Part shown: positions 48,860-59,631 of the stretch, piece by piece | How positions within the stretch are numbered: position 1 is the first letter of the stretch | How the letters are laid out: each line of letters starts with the position of its first letter | NCBI GenBank assembly: GCA_030323885.1 | Contig: CM059199.1 | Location: forward strand, 1 to 64,000 | DNA length: 64,000 bases | Source of the DNA: Branchipolynoe longqiensis | Taxonomy: Eukaryota; Annelida; Polychaeta; Phyllodocida; Polynoidae | Direction of reading: 5' to 3' | Program-made: the position numbers and the translations under genes | The notes under the pieces: model-generated | What the model saw: only the letters and a program-made list of their open reading frames with translations | Database searches by the model: none | Told to the model about the DNA's origin: nothing

Positions 48860-49350
48860 TGTCTTTAATATATTTATCGGCTTAATTGTTGCTGCTAGGC
48901 TGGATATGCCTACTAGTACCAATGGGCATAATCGATTAATCAACTCGGGTCACCCGAGCCACTTTTTGGCACATGCATACATCCTACAGACTCAGGTTGA
49001 ATAAACAAACATGGTCAGGGTGGACAAAATGGTCGCTTAATCTAAAACTTAATATTTTTTTTCAATAACCGATATAAGTACAGCAAAATAGGATTTAAAG
49101 TATGTTATGATTGTAGAAGCTGACAATCTGGGTTATTTTTTAAAAAGCATTAAAACAACACGTAGGACTTGTACTGGTACCTGTTATCCTACAGGTACTA
49201 GCACAGATGTGATGTCATCGCTCCTAGCAAACCCCAGCCAAGAGGTGGGTTACTGGGGTTGGGTCGTTTTGCACACGGCACGTGTATTTCTAGACTCCAC
49301 TCGCGGTGTTCGATTTGAAATTCAGACAACTCAGGTGACCCGAGTGGCCT
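48860..49350. other. Unassigned
   Basis: CAGGTGACCCGAGT and its near complement CTCGGGTCACCCGAG (48945-48960) hint at another palindromic element, but ends were not resolved. Confidence 0.4.
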
Positions 49351-49351
49351 G

Positions 49352-49793
49352 GTGTTGCAGTTTCCTCGGCACACCAGTTTGCGAGGGACAATGTATATAA
49401 TGTATATCTCTCAAATTACACCACCTAGAAGCAACCCACTTGGAACACATATAGAAAACATATTCAATGAATAGATTATATTAAATTTATAAGGTTAGGC
49501 TTCTGCACTTCTATTAATTTGGAATAAAACTAATGTTTTGCACTGCGCATACCGTCAAACTCAAGGCATTGTCAACAGTCGTGAGCAATCTTCATACAGA
49601 AAATACAGAAAAAGTGAAATATCTCTAAAACCACACGACCTAGAAACAAATCGCTTGGTACACATATAGAAAACATCTTAACCAAAAAGATTATATTAAA
49701 GTTATAAGGTTAGTGACGATGCTGTTCTATTTTGATGCATGCGCAGAAGCGATGTGTCCCTCGCAAACTGGTGTGCCACGGAAACTGCAACAC
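49352..49793. mobile_element. MITE-E with about 39-bp inverted termini
   Basis: GTGTTGCAGTTTCCTCGGCA, then CACCAGTTTGCGAGGGACA on the left. The near-perfect complement TGTCCCTCGCAAACTGGTGT, then GCCACGGAAACTGCAACAC is on the right. The interior holds two copies of CACATATAGAAAACATmTT-type blocks and GCACTGCGCATACCGTCAAA. A related, rearranged copy lies at 10129-10532. Confidence 0.75.
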
Positions 49794-49885
49794 CGGGTCG
49801 TGTTAATCGATTACGGCCAATAACACTGGCTCATGTCAGTAATTTTAACACATTTCCCTCAACACATATACTTTTCATAATATTC

Positions 49886-50194
49886 TGCGGTGGCCGAATC
49901 GGTAGAGCGCAGTCCACCCGTGCGGAAGGTCGGCAGTTCAATTCTCGGGTGAATCAAACCAATGACTTATAAATTTGATACCCGCCTCTTCCTAGCCAGG
50001 CACCCGGCAAGGACTGGTTGACTCCGAGTCAGGATAAGGTGACTGAGTGGGATATCAGGTCATGATGCTGATGGCCTGGTCTCCCAATGGGGCAGCACAA
50101 TAAAATTGCCATGAGTGCATACTGTCACAAGTCGGTACCTGTCCTGATTTGACCTTAGATGTTGACAGGACGTACAACTCCGAAATCAACCAAC
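49886..50194 (+). mobile_element. SINE-A full-length copy, 10-bp duplication
   Basis: A clean head (GGTGGCCGAATCGGTAGAGC, GGCAGTTCAATTCTCGGGTG) to the tail CAACTCCGAAATCAACCAAC. CATAATATTC flanks it at 49876-49885 and 50195-50204. Confidence 0.87.
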
Positions 50195-50276
50195 CATAAT
50201 ATTCCATTTTTTTCTCATGACTACCTCCGCACTTAGACCTACTAGTCTTGTAAGGTACATAATCCACCAAGTGGAT

Positions 50277-51224
50277 ATTTGGGTCATTTCATGGTAAATG
50301 GGGACAAAATGTGACATGAGGGTCAAAAATGAATATTGTGTATTTTCCTAATTTTTTCGCTGAATAGCCAACTCTTGTCCATATGTATCCTGGTAATGTG
50401 AAGGAAAAGATAGTAGAGGTTGCCATTTTGTCACAAAAAACAAGAACTAATTGAGTAGCCAGCCCCAAGTGAGACTTATTAATCACCAAGTGTGGATTTA
50501 TTAATCAAATATATTATTTAATCAAATTTATTGCATGAAACATTTAATTTTTACATTGTGGTCCCCTAAGTATAGAAATGCACTGTAAAGAAATATGCAT
50601 AGGATGATTATATTTTTCCCCATTTTTGAGTTGTGGATGTAACACCAAAAATAATATGGAACTTCAACTTCAATTTTTTTTCATAAAGCTTTGTAGAAAA
50701 ATTATATTACCAGATTACTAGACATGGTCCTAGAAAAAAGGCTTACACGTGCAAAAATAGCAAGTGTTTTTTTACTGAATCTCTGGTCTTCCCAGGATAA
50801 CAAGCAAGGAACAAGCAAGGTACATGACAGTTACGTCAAGAACCAGTTTAATCACCCTGGAATATTAGATATAAAAAATAAATATATGCAAAATGAATAT
50901 TTATTTCAAGTAAGTGTCTTCTCTTATTATTTCATTGACTAACAGGTAATAATTCTATGCAAGATAAAAGTCTAGTATGCTGTAGAAAAGTCCAAATTCT
51001 CCATGTCACAAATTCATGCCTTTAAAACACAATATTTTTTTAATGAAAATGTTGCCTTTTTTTTAGTGTCACGTTAGGCCTTAATTTTTTTCATATCTAT
51101 CTCTCCAAAGTGTAAGAATACCAGTTATATAAAGAAAATACCTCCTCTACTCTTTCCATAATTGTTTTTGACCATTACATACTGAAAAATACATTGGCCC
51201 CATTTACCATGAAACGACCCATTT
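50277..51224. mobile_element. TIR-bounded element containing an exon-like frame
   Basis: ATTTGGGTCATTTCATGGTA then AATGGGG on the left and CCCCATTTACCATGAAACGA then CCCATTT on the right are near-perfect inverted termini about 945 bases apart. ATTT may be the duplication. The superfamily is not recognised. Confidence 0.55.
50796..50909 (+). CDS. Exon-like frame inside the TIR element
   Basis: CTCTGGTCTTCCCAG precedes and GTAAGT follows. 114 bases are open in phase 0: DNKQGTSKVHDSYVKNQFNH, then LDIKNKYMQNEYLFQ. Both splice signals are good. It could be an exon of a transposase belonging to the TIR element, or a captured host exon. The family is unrecognised. Confidence 0.4.
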
Positions 51225-51231
51225 AATTATC

Positions 51232-51617
51232 TACCTAGTCTCTACTACCGAAGAGCTCGGGGCGACATGATTGAGACATGTAAGCACCTGACAGGCAAGT
51301 ACTCTATGGTCGCTGATTACCTAAAAATGGATGACACCAACACCAGAGGTCATAGATTCAAATTGAAGAAAGGGAGAACGAACAAGAGTGTCAGACAGCA
51401 GTCTTACAGTTATCGTATTGTCAATGCCTGGAACGGTCTTCCTCCAGAGGTTGTGGATGCGCCATCCCTGAATGCTTTCAAAGCAAGGCTGGATAAGCAT
51501 TGGAGGCAGTATAAGTATTGCAAACACCCAGTATTTGACGCTTATGACCCCGTTAAGTCACAGTTGGACAGGCCTCGACCTGATACAGGCTTATGGCCTA
51601 ACCATAATCAGTAGCGG
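51232..51617 (+). pseudogene. LINE reverse-transcriptase polyprotein, C-terminal end
   Basis: YYRRARGDMIETCKHLTGKY, HRFKLKKGRTNKSVRQQSYS and VNAWNGLPPEVVDAPSLNAF, then KARLDKHWRQYKY form the characteristic C-terminal tail of CR1/Jockey-group non-LTR retrotransposons. The frame is intact for 125 codons to the stop at 51612, but the reverse transcriptase itself is missing, so this is a 5'-truncated dead copy. Confidence 0.75.
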
Positions 51618-51689
51618 ATGAGTATGAGTGAGTAATTACAAGAATCCTGGCAGCCAGGTCACATGTTTCGTGCCCACATGTCATCATCA

Positions 51690-52135
51690 TCATCATCGCG
51701 ATGCGACGCGACAAAGACTGCTTTCATTACTTGACTGCCGCTCTCCATTTAGCTCTCTGCTGTGAGAGTTGCGTCCATGAGTCAGTCTTAATGTCTCTCA
51801 GCTTCAGGTTTCTCTTGATGGTATCCTTGAACCGGAGACGGGGGCGCCCTCTCTTGCTGTAGCCAGAAGACAGTTGAGAATAGAGGATCTGCTTTGGTAG
51901 CTTGTCTGATGACATCCTCATGAGGTGTCCAGTCCACCGGAGATTCTTTTTGATCAGAAGATCTTCCATAGAGGGCAGCCCCCGTCCGTTCGAGTATTTC
52001 CTTATTCGTCACTTTGTCCTTCCAGGTTAGCCTCATGATTGAACGCAGATGTCGCATCATGAAGGCATGCAGCTTTTTCACCTGCTGTCTGTACACTGTC
52101 CAGGCCTCGGCTCCGTATAGTAGGGTGCCCACATG
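51690..52135 (-). pseudogene. Second LINE family, C-terminal end and 3' tail
   Basis: From 52132: LLYGAEAWTVYRQQVKKLHA, FMMRHLRSIMRLTWKDKVTN and KEILERTG. After a frameshift near 51975: MEDLLIKKNLRWTGHLMRMS, YSKRGRPRLRFKDTIKRNLK and SQQRAKWRAAVK. This is the post-reverse-transcriptase region of a non-LTR element. The stop and the short tail with CGCGATGATGATGATGAT define the LINE end reused by the composite repeats at 21783 and 48402. Confidence 0.75.
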
Positions 52136-52383
52136 TACTGAGCCGGAATAAGTAATATATTGTCTTATTCTGATTCCGGGTAAATTATTCAGGCATCCCT
52201 GAATGATAAACGTGGCGTGGAATCTGCTCGCAGAATTCTAAATAAAACCAGACACCCCCCAAAACAAAAACAAAAATGCAATTTTATATCATGGCCACGT
52301 GGAACTGGTGACTTGTTTACTTTGTCACATAGAGAGGGCGCCACTGAAAGCAAAGTCAATACGAATATAGGCAGAGGCCAGGT

Positions 52384-52792
52384 TAGATAAAGGATTCAGC
52401 CTGTACTCGCAGTACACAGGTGAATACCAACCCTGTATAAAAACGGTCGAAAAACGCGGGTTAATGAAATGAGAGCCTAATTTCACAATCTAAGAAGCAA
52501 CATTTATTCTTTGTAGATGTCTTCATATTTACCCGCTACCTTTGAGTTGAAAAATATAATAAAATAGCTAGTTTAATATGATTTAAAATTGAAATCGATG
52601 GCGTTCTATGGCTGCCATCTTTGATTTTTGCACTCTCTCCCATTTCACCAAATCTGTGGCAATATATGCAGCCATTTGATCATGGAACCACAGTTTCTAC
52701 TTCATGTTCCATACTAAAGCTATTTTTACCCGTATTTACAGTACGTTGTCGTTCACCCGTGTACTACAAGTACCGGGTGAATCTTTTATCTA
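52384..52792 (-). mobile_element. MITE-M copy
   Basis: TAGATAAAGGATTCAGCCTG to GGGTGAATCTTTTATCTA. The body is in inverse orientation to 9307-9724. The flanking 9-mers do not match, so a rearranged or old copy. Confidence 0.75.
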
Positions 52793-52816
52793 GGGTGAGG
52801 GCAGCGTTGGGGATTA

Positions 52817-53005
52817 GTTGGTTGTTGGAGTTTTATGTACTGACAACATCTAAGGACATATCATAACGGGTACCGACTTGTGACAGTGCACACTCATGGC
52901 GACTTTATAGTACTGCCCCACTGGGAGACCAGTCCACCAATACCATGACCTAATATCCCACTCAGTCACATTATCCTGACACTGAGCCAACAAACTCCAA
53001 CAACC
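52817..53005 (-). mobile_element. SINE-A 3' half with fold-back tail
   Basis: GGTTGTTGGAGTTTTATGTA to ATTATCCTGACACTGAGCCA, then immediately CAAACTCCAACAACCAACAA, a plus-strand SINE tail. Confidence 0.7.
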
Positions 53006-53287
53006 AACAAACCAGACATTCTTTTTTTTCCCCTTTTTTTTTTTGATGCGATGTTTATGAATATTACATTAGCTAAACAGCAGTATTTATTACCAACTCA
53101 TGATGAACTGAACCTACCGCCATGGTAGATAATGCGATGGCTTTGAAGGTTTGCCATATTTCTTTTTATATAAATATGGCGCACATATATGCTTAAAATA
53201 GTCATTCGGTGCGTCAAAATAAGTTAATTTGTCCTGCAAGAATGCACACTAAGACAAAATTCTGAACCAACCAAGTAAATGTCTATA

Positions 53288-53490
53288 CAGTAAAACCTAT
53301 AAATCGACCGACCATGGGACCGACTTTAAATGGTCCATTTATGGAGGTGGTCGGTTCAGGGAGTTATTTTAATTGTTACAATGGTATTGTATGGGCGGTC
53401 TTTTGGGACCCAAATAAGGCGATCGATCTAGGGGAGTGGTCGATAGGTGGAGGTGGTCGGTTAGAGAAGTTTTATGTTGTACTGTAAGAG
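53288..53490 (+). mobile_element. MITE-P copy
   Basis: CAGTAAAACCTATAAATCGA to GGTCGGTTAGAGAAGTTTTA then TGTTGTACTG, with a slightly enlarged right end. Neighbouring 53010-53280 is unassigned. Confidence 0.7.
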
Positions 53491-53726
53491 AGAGGGCGAG
53501 AACACTTCTCCAGAAATATTTACCGACCTAACAAAGATCACTGCCTATATTGTCCCACAGAAAAGACCAACACTTCACCGCTAGTCACTTTATTGTTCAG
53601 ATCTAAGAGTCTTTGTTGTGTGCATTTTGTTAGTTTTTTTGTTTGTTTTGTCTTTTTGCAGTTGTTTTATTGCACGGTGTTCCTTTCGTGTGAAAAGCAT
53701 CTACAATATAAATTATAATATATATA

Positions 53727-53919
53727 CAGTAAAACCTCTCTAACCGACCACCTCCACAGATCGACCACTCCCCTACTAGTGATCGTTTTATTTGGGTTCC
53801 AAACGATCACCCGTACAATAGCATTGTAACGATTAACAAAACTCCCTAAACCAACCACCTCCCTAAATGGACCATTTAAAGTTGGTCCCATGGTGGGACG
53901 AGTTAGAGAGGTTTTACTG
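53727..53919 (-). mobile_element. MITE-P copy with TA duplication
   Basis: TA|CAGTAAAACCTCTCTAACCG to GAGTTAGAGAGGTTTTACTG|TA, 193 bases. Confidence 0.8.
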
Positions 53920-53980
53920 TATATATATATAAATATATATATATACATATATATATACATATATATATACATATATACAG
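53920..53980. repeat. (TA)n/ATACATATATAT microsatellite
   Basis: Adjacent to the MITE-P right end. Confidence 0.85.
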
Positions 53981-54069
53981 ACATGCACATGTGTGGAAGT
54001 ATGAACTCAGTATGTGCTATAACCGCCTCATATTACCTGAAAATTTGAGTTGAAGCCTCATGCCGGGCC

Positions 54070-54155
54070 ATTGAGAGCAAGGTTTAGGGAGTTAGCGCTC
54101 GATATAGGGGAGTGGTCTATCTGTGGAGGTGGTCCGTTAGGGAGGTTTGACTGTA
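54070..54155 (+). mobile_element. MITE-P right-end fragment
   Basis: GCTCGATATAGGGGAGTGGT, CTATCTGTGGAGGTGGTCCG and TTAGGGAGGTTTGACTGTA are the right third of the family. Confidence 0.6.
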
Positions 54156-54566
54156 CATCAATAATGATGATGTTGTCTGCGGTAAAGTGGTTATAGTTCT
54201 GCGCAGGAATATATATCTGATGGTTTTAAAAAAATCATATGCCTTCTTTAAGTGTAGATAAATATATATATATGGAAATATTATGGGGATAAATATATAT
54301 ATGTAATATATAATTTATTATGTGGATATAAATAACGGCAGCCCTTTAATGTTTCTCTCTAGCCATCTTAACTTCCATGTTATTCACTGCGGAGCAGGCA
54401 TTCTCTCCTCCCATACCCGTGAGCCAACTGTCACTCTGCTCACTTTCAATATATATAAATATGCACATACTCCAATGATTTCGCCCTGTGGAATCGCGCC
54501 GAGTCATAACCCGCCTACCTCCTACACTGCTCTGTGGCTAAACCCTTAAACCACCTCAAATATCAG

Positions 54567-54716
54567 GATATTTTACAGTGTCATCGGCTGTACACTCAAA
54601 TGAAAGAAACAAGTTTAGACACTGAACAAATGTTTGTCCCTGAAAGGCTTAGTTATTACCGCAGCACTGTCTCTGAGACAGGCCTCGGCCCTGTGGTTCA
54701 TCCCCAGTTATGTGAG
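54567..54716 (+). CDS. Host exon candidate 1 (unidentified gene)
   Basis: TATCAG precedes and GTAAAA follows. The 150 bases are open in phase 0 (50 codons): LQCHRLYTQMKETSLDTEQM, then VPERLSYYRSTVSETGLGP, ending HPQLCE. The sequence is not repeated in the window. The upstream pyrimidine tract is weak, so the true start may be earlier. It joins in phase to the exon at 54834. I do not recognise the protein. Confidence 0.42.
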
Positions 54717-54833
54717 GTAAAAAGTAGTTATGCAAATATTATTAATGTATGTAATTGTATCATGCTTTGTTATTATTCTATTATTGTCACTATCTACTAC
54801 TCCTGTAACCTCCTCTGATAATCTCCTTTGTAG

Positions 54834-54896
54834 CTTGGATTGCTGGAGGCTGGGGTGCTACCTAGTAGCTTCCCTAATTCCCCTCCTGCCCTCCAG
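54834..54896 (+). CDS. Host exon candidate 2
   Basis: CTAATCTCCTTTGTAG-type acceptor (AG 54832-54833) and donor CCAG|GTGGTG. 63 bases in phase 0 encode LGLLEAGVLPSSFPNSPPAL followed by Q. If the donor is not used, the frame reads on to a stop near 54955, where AATAAA also occurs, so a terminal exon is an alternative. Confidence 0.4.
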
Positions 54897-54899
54897 GTG

Positions 54900-56347
54900 G
54901 TGCCTCACTCCACTATTATCTGCCCATTCGCTTCAAGATTTGCTCAATAAAATGCAACAGTAGGTCTTAAGGGTCAGCCACAGTCTTAGGCTTGATCCAA
55001 TACGTCTGTCTTGTCTTCTAATTGAGCAACACAAAACCAATCTCAATTAAAAGTTAGTATTTTTTGTCCCCTGACAAATTTAAATTACAGTTCGATAGTA
55101 AGTGTTTGTCGTACAATGTGAGGCCTAAGATGTGGGGGCCCTAACTCTTAATATGTGGGGTGAGCGGGATGGCAAATTAGAGTCCTTGGCAAGTCGTGTC
55201 CTCGTTGTGTCCTTTCCTGCTCCTGTGTCGAAGTGATAATGTCTACGGAGCGCGGCCTTATATAGGCCGAGAGCAGACTTAAAGCACTGGCAATTTTAGT
55301 TCCAAAAGACTCAAGGGGGACACTAGTGTCGCAACTATGCAGTAGAAAATGGAATTTTCCATGAATGGCATTAAATATGCAAATTGAAGAAGCAATTGCT
55401 TTGGTTACAGAACAAGAAATGAGCCGCTAGATGGTGTATGTGTTGAATCGCAGGATATATATCAAAGGGCAGCATCAGTGTCAACAAAGAAGTACATAAG
55501 AACAAGGAGTTAAAGAATAACATGCTTACGTTGAATAGGTTAATTGCCACACATGTGTCCCTCAGAGGAGAAAGTTAAGCATAATATGAATTTAGTGTGG
55601 AAAGAGATTGTTGAAAGTTCAAGTTTACATCAGTAATAAGGCAGGTAGTATATGTAGAGTCCAGAGTCAGGGCACAGAGGATCCGAGTTTGAGTAGTCAA
55701 TTACGCATGTTGCAGCCAACATGAACAATTTGTTATGAAAGGAATGAATAATATATAAGGAAGCCCCATGCATTATATTTGTTTGCATTCTTCATGTTGT
55801 CCACAACATGGGTAATTGAGCACACGTGACCAGTGTCCTTAACTACGGTCACTATGGGTACATCAGTGGCACCACCTATCGGATAACACTTCAATGAGAC
55901 TTTCTACCACGATTCACCACACCATGGCAAAATAAGACACTAACGCACTGATTCACCGGCGAACCTTTGCGCCACCTATATTTAAACTTGTTCACTACTA
56001 TGTTACTTTAGCTTGCTTGCTGCCTAGCAGAAAAATCTGGCTGATGTTATCACCATCCTTAACTTTGTACGTTGGAAATCATTTGTCTGCAGTGCCTTAA
56101 GCAGGCAAGATGTATCAACACGCAGCCAAGATTTTAGAGCCATCCTGCCCACCCAACTAAATGCATAACTATAGGGCTAAACATCTGTTCTTCTCGTCTT
56201 TACTGACTCTTGATATTAGTTGAAAAATCACTACAGTTAAATGTTTGAGATTAATAATAATAAATGCCACTATAACATACATCGGTCTCGTGTTGCTCAA
56301 ATATATCTGTCTGCATTATTGATTATGTTTGCTCTTCTATCTTTCAG
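54900..56347. other. Putative intron, non-repetitive
   Basis: About 1.4 kb without any of the window's repeat families, which is unusual here and consistent with an intron in a retained gene. GGCCTTATATAGGCC at about 55256-55270 is a 15-bp near-palindrome of unknown meaning. Confidence 0.35.
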
Positions 56348-56415
56348 TTTGAGACCCGGGTAGAATTAACAAACTTCCAAGATGGTGGGTACTGGAAGTG
56401 CAGGAATGGTTCTCT
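56348..56415 (+). CDS. Host exon candidate 3
   Basis: A strong acceptor (GCTCTTCTATCTTTCAG) and consensus donor GTGAGT at 56416. 68 bases start in phase 0 and encode FETRVELTNFQDGGYWKCRN, then GS and two bases of the next codon. The following exon is not found; 56422-64000 is mostly repeats. Family unrecognised. Confidence 0.45.
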
Positions 56416-56556
56416 GTGAGTAAACTTTACAATTATCCTAAATGCAAATTATCCTAGACAGACTACTGTAGTCTGCGGTTCTAACACTTTCATTTGATAC
56501 TTGCATGATCTGGTGAAGGCTTAAAATCTGTTCAAAACCAAAACACTGTTACTTGC

Positions 56557-56860
56557 AATTGATGTCGGTCATCTCATTGATCCTGCTCAGTGGACCCATT
56601 TGCAGTGTGGTCCATTTTCCGTTCCAACCAGTGGTCCACAACTGGTTCATCAAAGGCTGTGGTATGTGCTGTCCTGTCTGTGGAAAAGTGCATATACAAG
56701 ACCCCTTGCTGCTTATCGGAAAGACTAGCCCCTGTGGTGTCAGTGTGTTTCCTTCAAAGAAATATGTTAGAATGACTATATGTTTGACATCCAATATCCG
56801 ATGATAAGATAAAAAAAATCAATGTGATCTTGAGGGATCTTTAAATAAACAAACTTTCCT
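56557..56860 (+). mobile_element. SINE-B (RUDI-like), partial head
   Basis: GTCGGTCATCTCATTGATCC (B-box region) through GTTCATCAAAGGCTGTGGTA and GACTATATGTTTGACATCC to GAGGGATCTTTAAATAAAC. Confidence 0.78.
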
Positions 56861-56984
56861 TTCCTTATGGACTTATTAAACATTTCTTCCAACTTGGTGA
56901 TCCCGTGCTACGCTTCTTTGCTTGAAAGCAGGTGAACAAAGTATATGACCAACATTTTAGATGTGCACACCACAATAGTATTTA

Positions 56985-57132
56985 TTCATGTTTTCACTTC
57001 AAATATTTCAAAAGTTAACACTTTACTAATGAAATGTTAATTTAGACTAACGTAAAGTAGCTTATAACGATTGACCTAATATATTTATATAGAAAAATAT
57101 GATATACTCTCAAAGCCATCGGATTATGCAAC
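56985..57132 (+). mobile_element. MITE-T right half
   Basis: TTTTCACTTCAAATATTTCA to GCCATCGGATTATGCAACTT. The left half is missing. Confidence 0.65.
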
Positions 57133-57179
57133 TTTCAAAAAAGCTATGATATTTAGAAGCAACGATATTCAAATGCCTT

Positions 57180-57850
57180 AAATATATATATATATAAAGT
57201 TAGGATACGCTCTGGAAGACAAAGAACTAACATGGATATGGGTTGATCAGTTAAATACTAGTCTCTGGCTAGGCTAACTGCCTAACCGGTTACAAAGCTT
57301 GAAAACCCGGTGCGCACTGGCCGAAACAGAGGGGCGCAGGGCACGAACACGCAGTGGCGCTGCAGTAGCAGGCGGAGGGATCGATCCCATCAGGCCATAT
57401 TAGACCAGACCAACTTAATTTTTGTTGTACATGCAAACAACCTACTGGGCAGTAACAATTCCGCTGATAATCGGAGATGAGCCGCTCTGCCTTTTTATAC
57501 ATTGATAAGTAATTATCCTATCTATATTAACATTGAAATCTACTAACTTACTAATTTACGCAATTAAAAGAGAGAAAGACACATTTAATCGTGTATACAT
57601 GAATTCAGTATGTCAGTACTATCTATGTCAGTTACAAATATATATATATAAATATCATTATAAATATGTGAGTTTCAATTTGAAACCGGGTATCATATAC
57701 TCTACTGTAAGAGTTGAAGAACAACCTTCATTTTAGAAACGTTTATTTCGCTGCAGCTACTCAGTGTATATTGGTTCCATTTGAGTAAATCAAAGTAAAA
57801 TTTTAAAGTACTTGGAGTGTTTTGGGAATGTGATGCAAAGTGGACATCTA
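57180..57850. other. Unassigned; short TA tracts
   Basis: TA tracts near 57183 and 57640. GGAAGACAAAGAACTAACAT resembles 633-655, the only match seen. Confidence 0.4.
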
Positions 57851-57851
57851 T

Positions 57852-58205
57852 TAAAGCTGCATAGTCCAATGAAATATCAAATTTTCAAAACCAAACGAAT
57901 TATCTAGATTTGATTCTACATATCTAACTTAGATACTGATGCACTTATTAAGCATTTGTTTCCGCGTAGAAGGCAATACTGAGTCAATTTAACAGAACCT
58001 GTTACTGCAGAAGTCCATGGTGTCATAGTTTTGGCAAGCTTGCCAAAACTAATTTTCCATGTTTGCACTCAAAATATCTCAAATGTTTACCATTTAAAAT
58101 AAAAGTAACTTTGAACTAATGTAAAGTGGATACTAATGATCGATCTAATATATTTATCTCAGAAAAAATACAGAAATTCAAAACCATCGGACTATGCAAC
58201 TTGAA
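57852..58205 (+). mobile_element. MITE-T copy
   Basis: TTAAAGCTGCATAGTCCAAT to CATCGGACTATGCAACTTGA, full length. Confidence 0.8.
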
Positions 58206-58206
58206 G

Positions 58207-58527
58207 AACACCAGACACAGCTGCCCTATCGAAAAGCAGGCTTCTCTTGCGGAAGGTCTGGATTGGAATTCCAGCTGCGTCAAGCCAGTAATTACGAAAT
58301 TGATTCTTATCACTTACCTAGCCTGGCTCTTGCCATTGGTAGGATAAGGGAAAGGAATGGTTAGCTGAGTAGGATAATGTGACTGAGTGGGAAAACATGG
58401 TGCCAGTGGCCTGGTCTCATAGTGTGGCAGCACCAGGAAGTCGCCATGAATGCGCACTGTCACAAGTCGGTATTCGTCCTGATATAACCATAGATGTTGC
58501 TCAGACATAAACCCCCAACAAACAATT
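58207..58527 (+). mobile_element. SINE-A copy directly abutting a MITE-T
   Basis: The head is degenerate (GCAGGCTTCTCTTGCGGAAG, GGATTGGAATTCCAGCTGCG). Body and tail ACATAAACCCCCAACAAACA follow. Confidence 0.78.
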
Positions 58528-58544
58528 TGGTGTATCCAAGTTAG

Positions 58545-58863
58545 CCGCCCGGTCGGTAGAGCGCAGGCTTCCCGTGCGGAAGGTCGGGAGTTCGAACTCC
58601 GGCCGAGTCAAATCAAAGACGTATACAATTGATACTAGTCGCTACCTAGCCTGGCGCTCGACATTACTAGGATACGGCGAGGACTGGTTAGCTTAGTATC
58701 TGGATAATGTGACTGAGTAGAGATATCGGGTCATGGTGCCGGCGGCCTGATCTCCCATTTGGGCAGCACTATAAAAGCACCATTAGTACCCACTGTCAAA
58801 AGTTGGTACCCGTCCAGATATGACCTTAGGTGTTGCCAGGACGTAAAGCTCCGACAACCAACC
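58545..58863 (+). mobile_element. SINE-A copy with the best-preserved head
   Basis: GCCGCCCGGTCGGTAGAGCG, GCTTCCCGTGCGGAAGGTCG and GGAGTTCGAACTCCGGCCGA preserve A and B boxes. The tail is AAAGCTCCGACAACCAACC. Confidence 0.87.
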
Positions 58864-58903
58864 CCCCCACCCCCTGTAAGTGACGATGTATATATAAGAA
58901 ATA

Positions 58904-59081
58904 CAGTAAACCCTCTCTAAATCGACCCACCATGGGACCGACATTAAGTGGTCCATTTAGGGAGGTGGTTGGTTTAGATAGTTAGAATATCCTTACAATG
59001 GTATTGTTGGGACCCAAATAAAGCGATCGATATAGGGGAGTGGTCGATCTGTGGCGGGGTCGGTATACAGAGGTGTTACTG
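58904..59081 (+). mobile_element. MITE-P copy, TA duplication
   Basis: TA|CAGTAAACCCTCTCTAAATC to ATACAGAGGTGTTACTG|TA. Confidence 0.75.
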
Positions 59082-59319
59082 TACAATGATCGATACAAAG
59101 AGAAACGCAGGAAAACACAGGCACCCACACACACCTTCTGAAGCCAGTATTTACACAGCACTTATGAGCCCCTGACAGGTGGCGCCGCGTGGCCAAACCT
59201 GGAACTAAACAATTGCATACACTAGCTGTGGTTCGCAATTTAACAATACAGATATAACTGAAGATGGTAGTGTCCTTGTTTATATTCCCATAATAGATTA
59301 TAGAGCACATATACCATAT

Positions 59320-59475
59320 ATATACCATATATATGTATATATGTATATATGTATTTATGTATATATATATACCGTCCTGCTATGACCTGATACGTTGACA
59401 GGACGTACACCTCCAACAACCAACGATGTGTATATATATATGCATATACCTATATATATATATATATATATATAT
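59320..59475. repeat. TA/GTATATAT microsatellites with a SINE-A tail (59371-59424)
   Basis: TA tracts around a short SINE-A end (TACCGTCCTGCTATGACCTG to CCTCCAACAACCAAC). Confidence 0.75.
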
Positions 59476-59631
59476 ACATCTATGGAAGAAATGGGATATT
59501 AGTCAGACAAAATAATAATGTAAGAAAGAGTGAGTATTTGGAGAAGGTGTGCATTGTGGGAAGGGACGCCAGCATCCTGTTTGCAGTTGCAAATCGTAGT
59601 CGCCGGACCGGTTTGTACCGGGGCCCGTGTT

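Noticed and set aside
52010..52135. Possible intact LINE gene
   Set aside because: Only the C-terminal tail is present and a frameshift separates its two parts.
55256..55270. GGCCTTATATAGGCC as a TATA promoter
   Set aside because: Palindromic TATA-like word alone is not enough; no transcript start or downstream first exon is visible.
58545..58620. tRNA gene
   Set aside because: A and B boxes are good, but the sequence is the head of a SINE-A copy with mismatched stems and continues into the SINE body.
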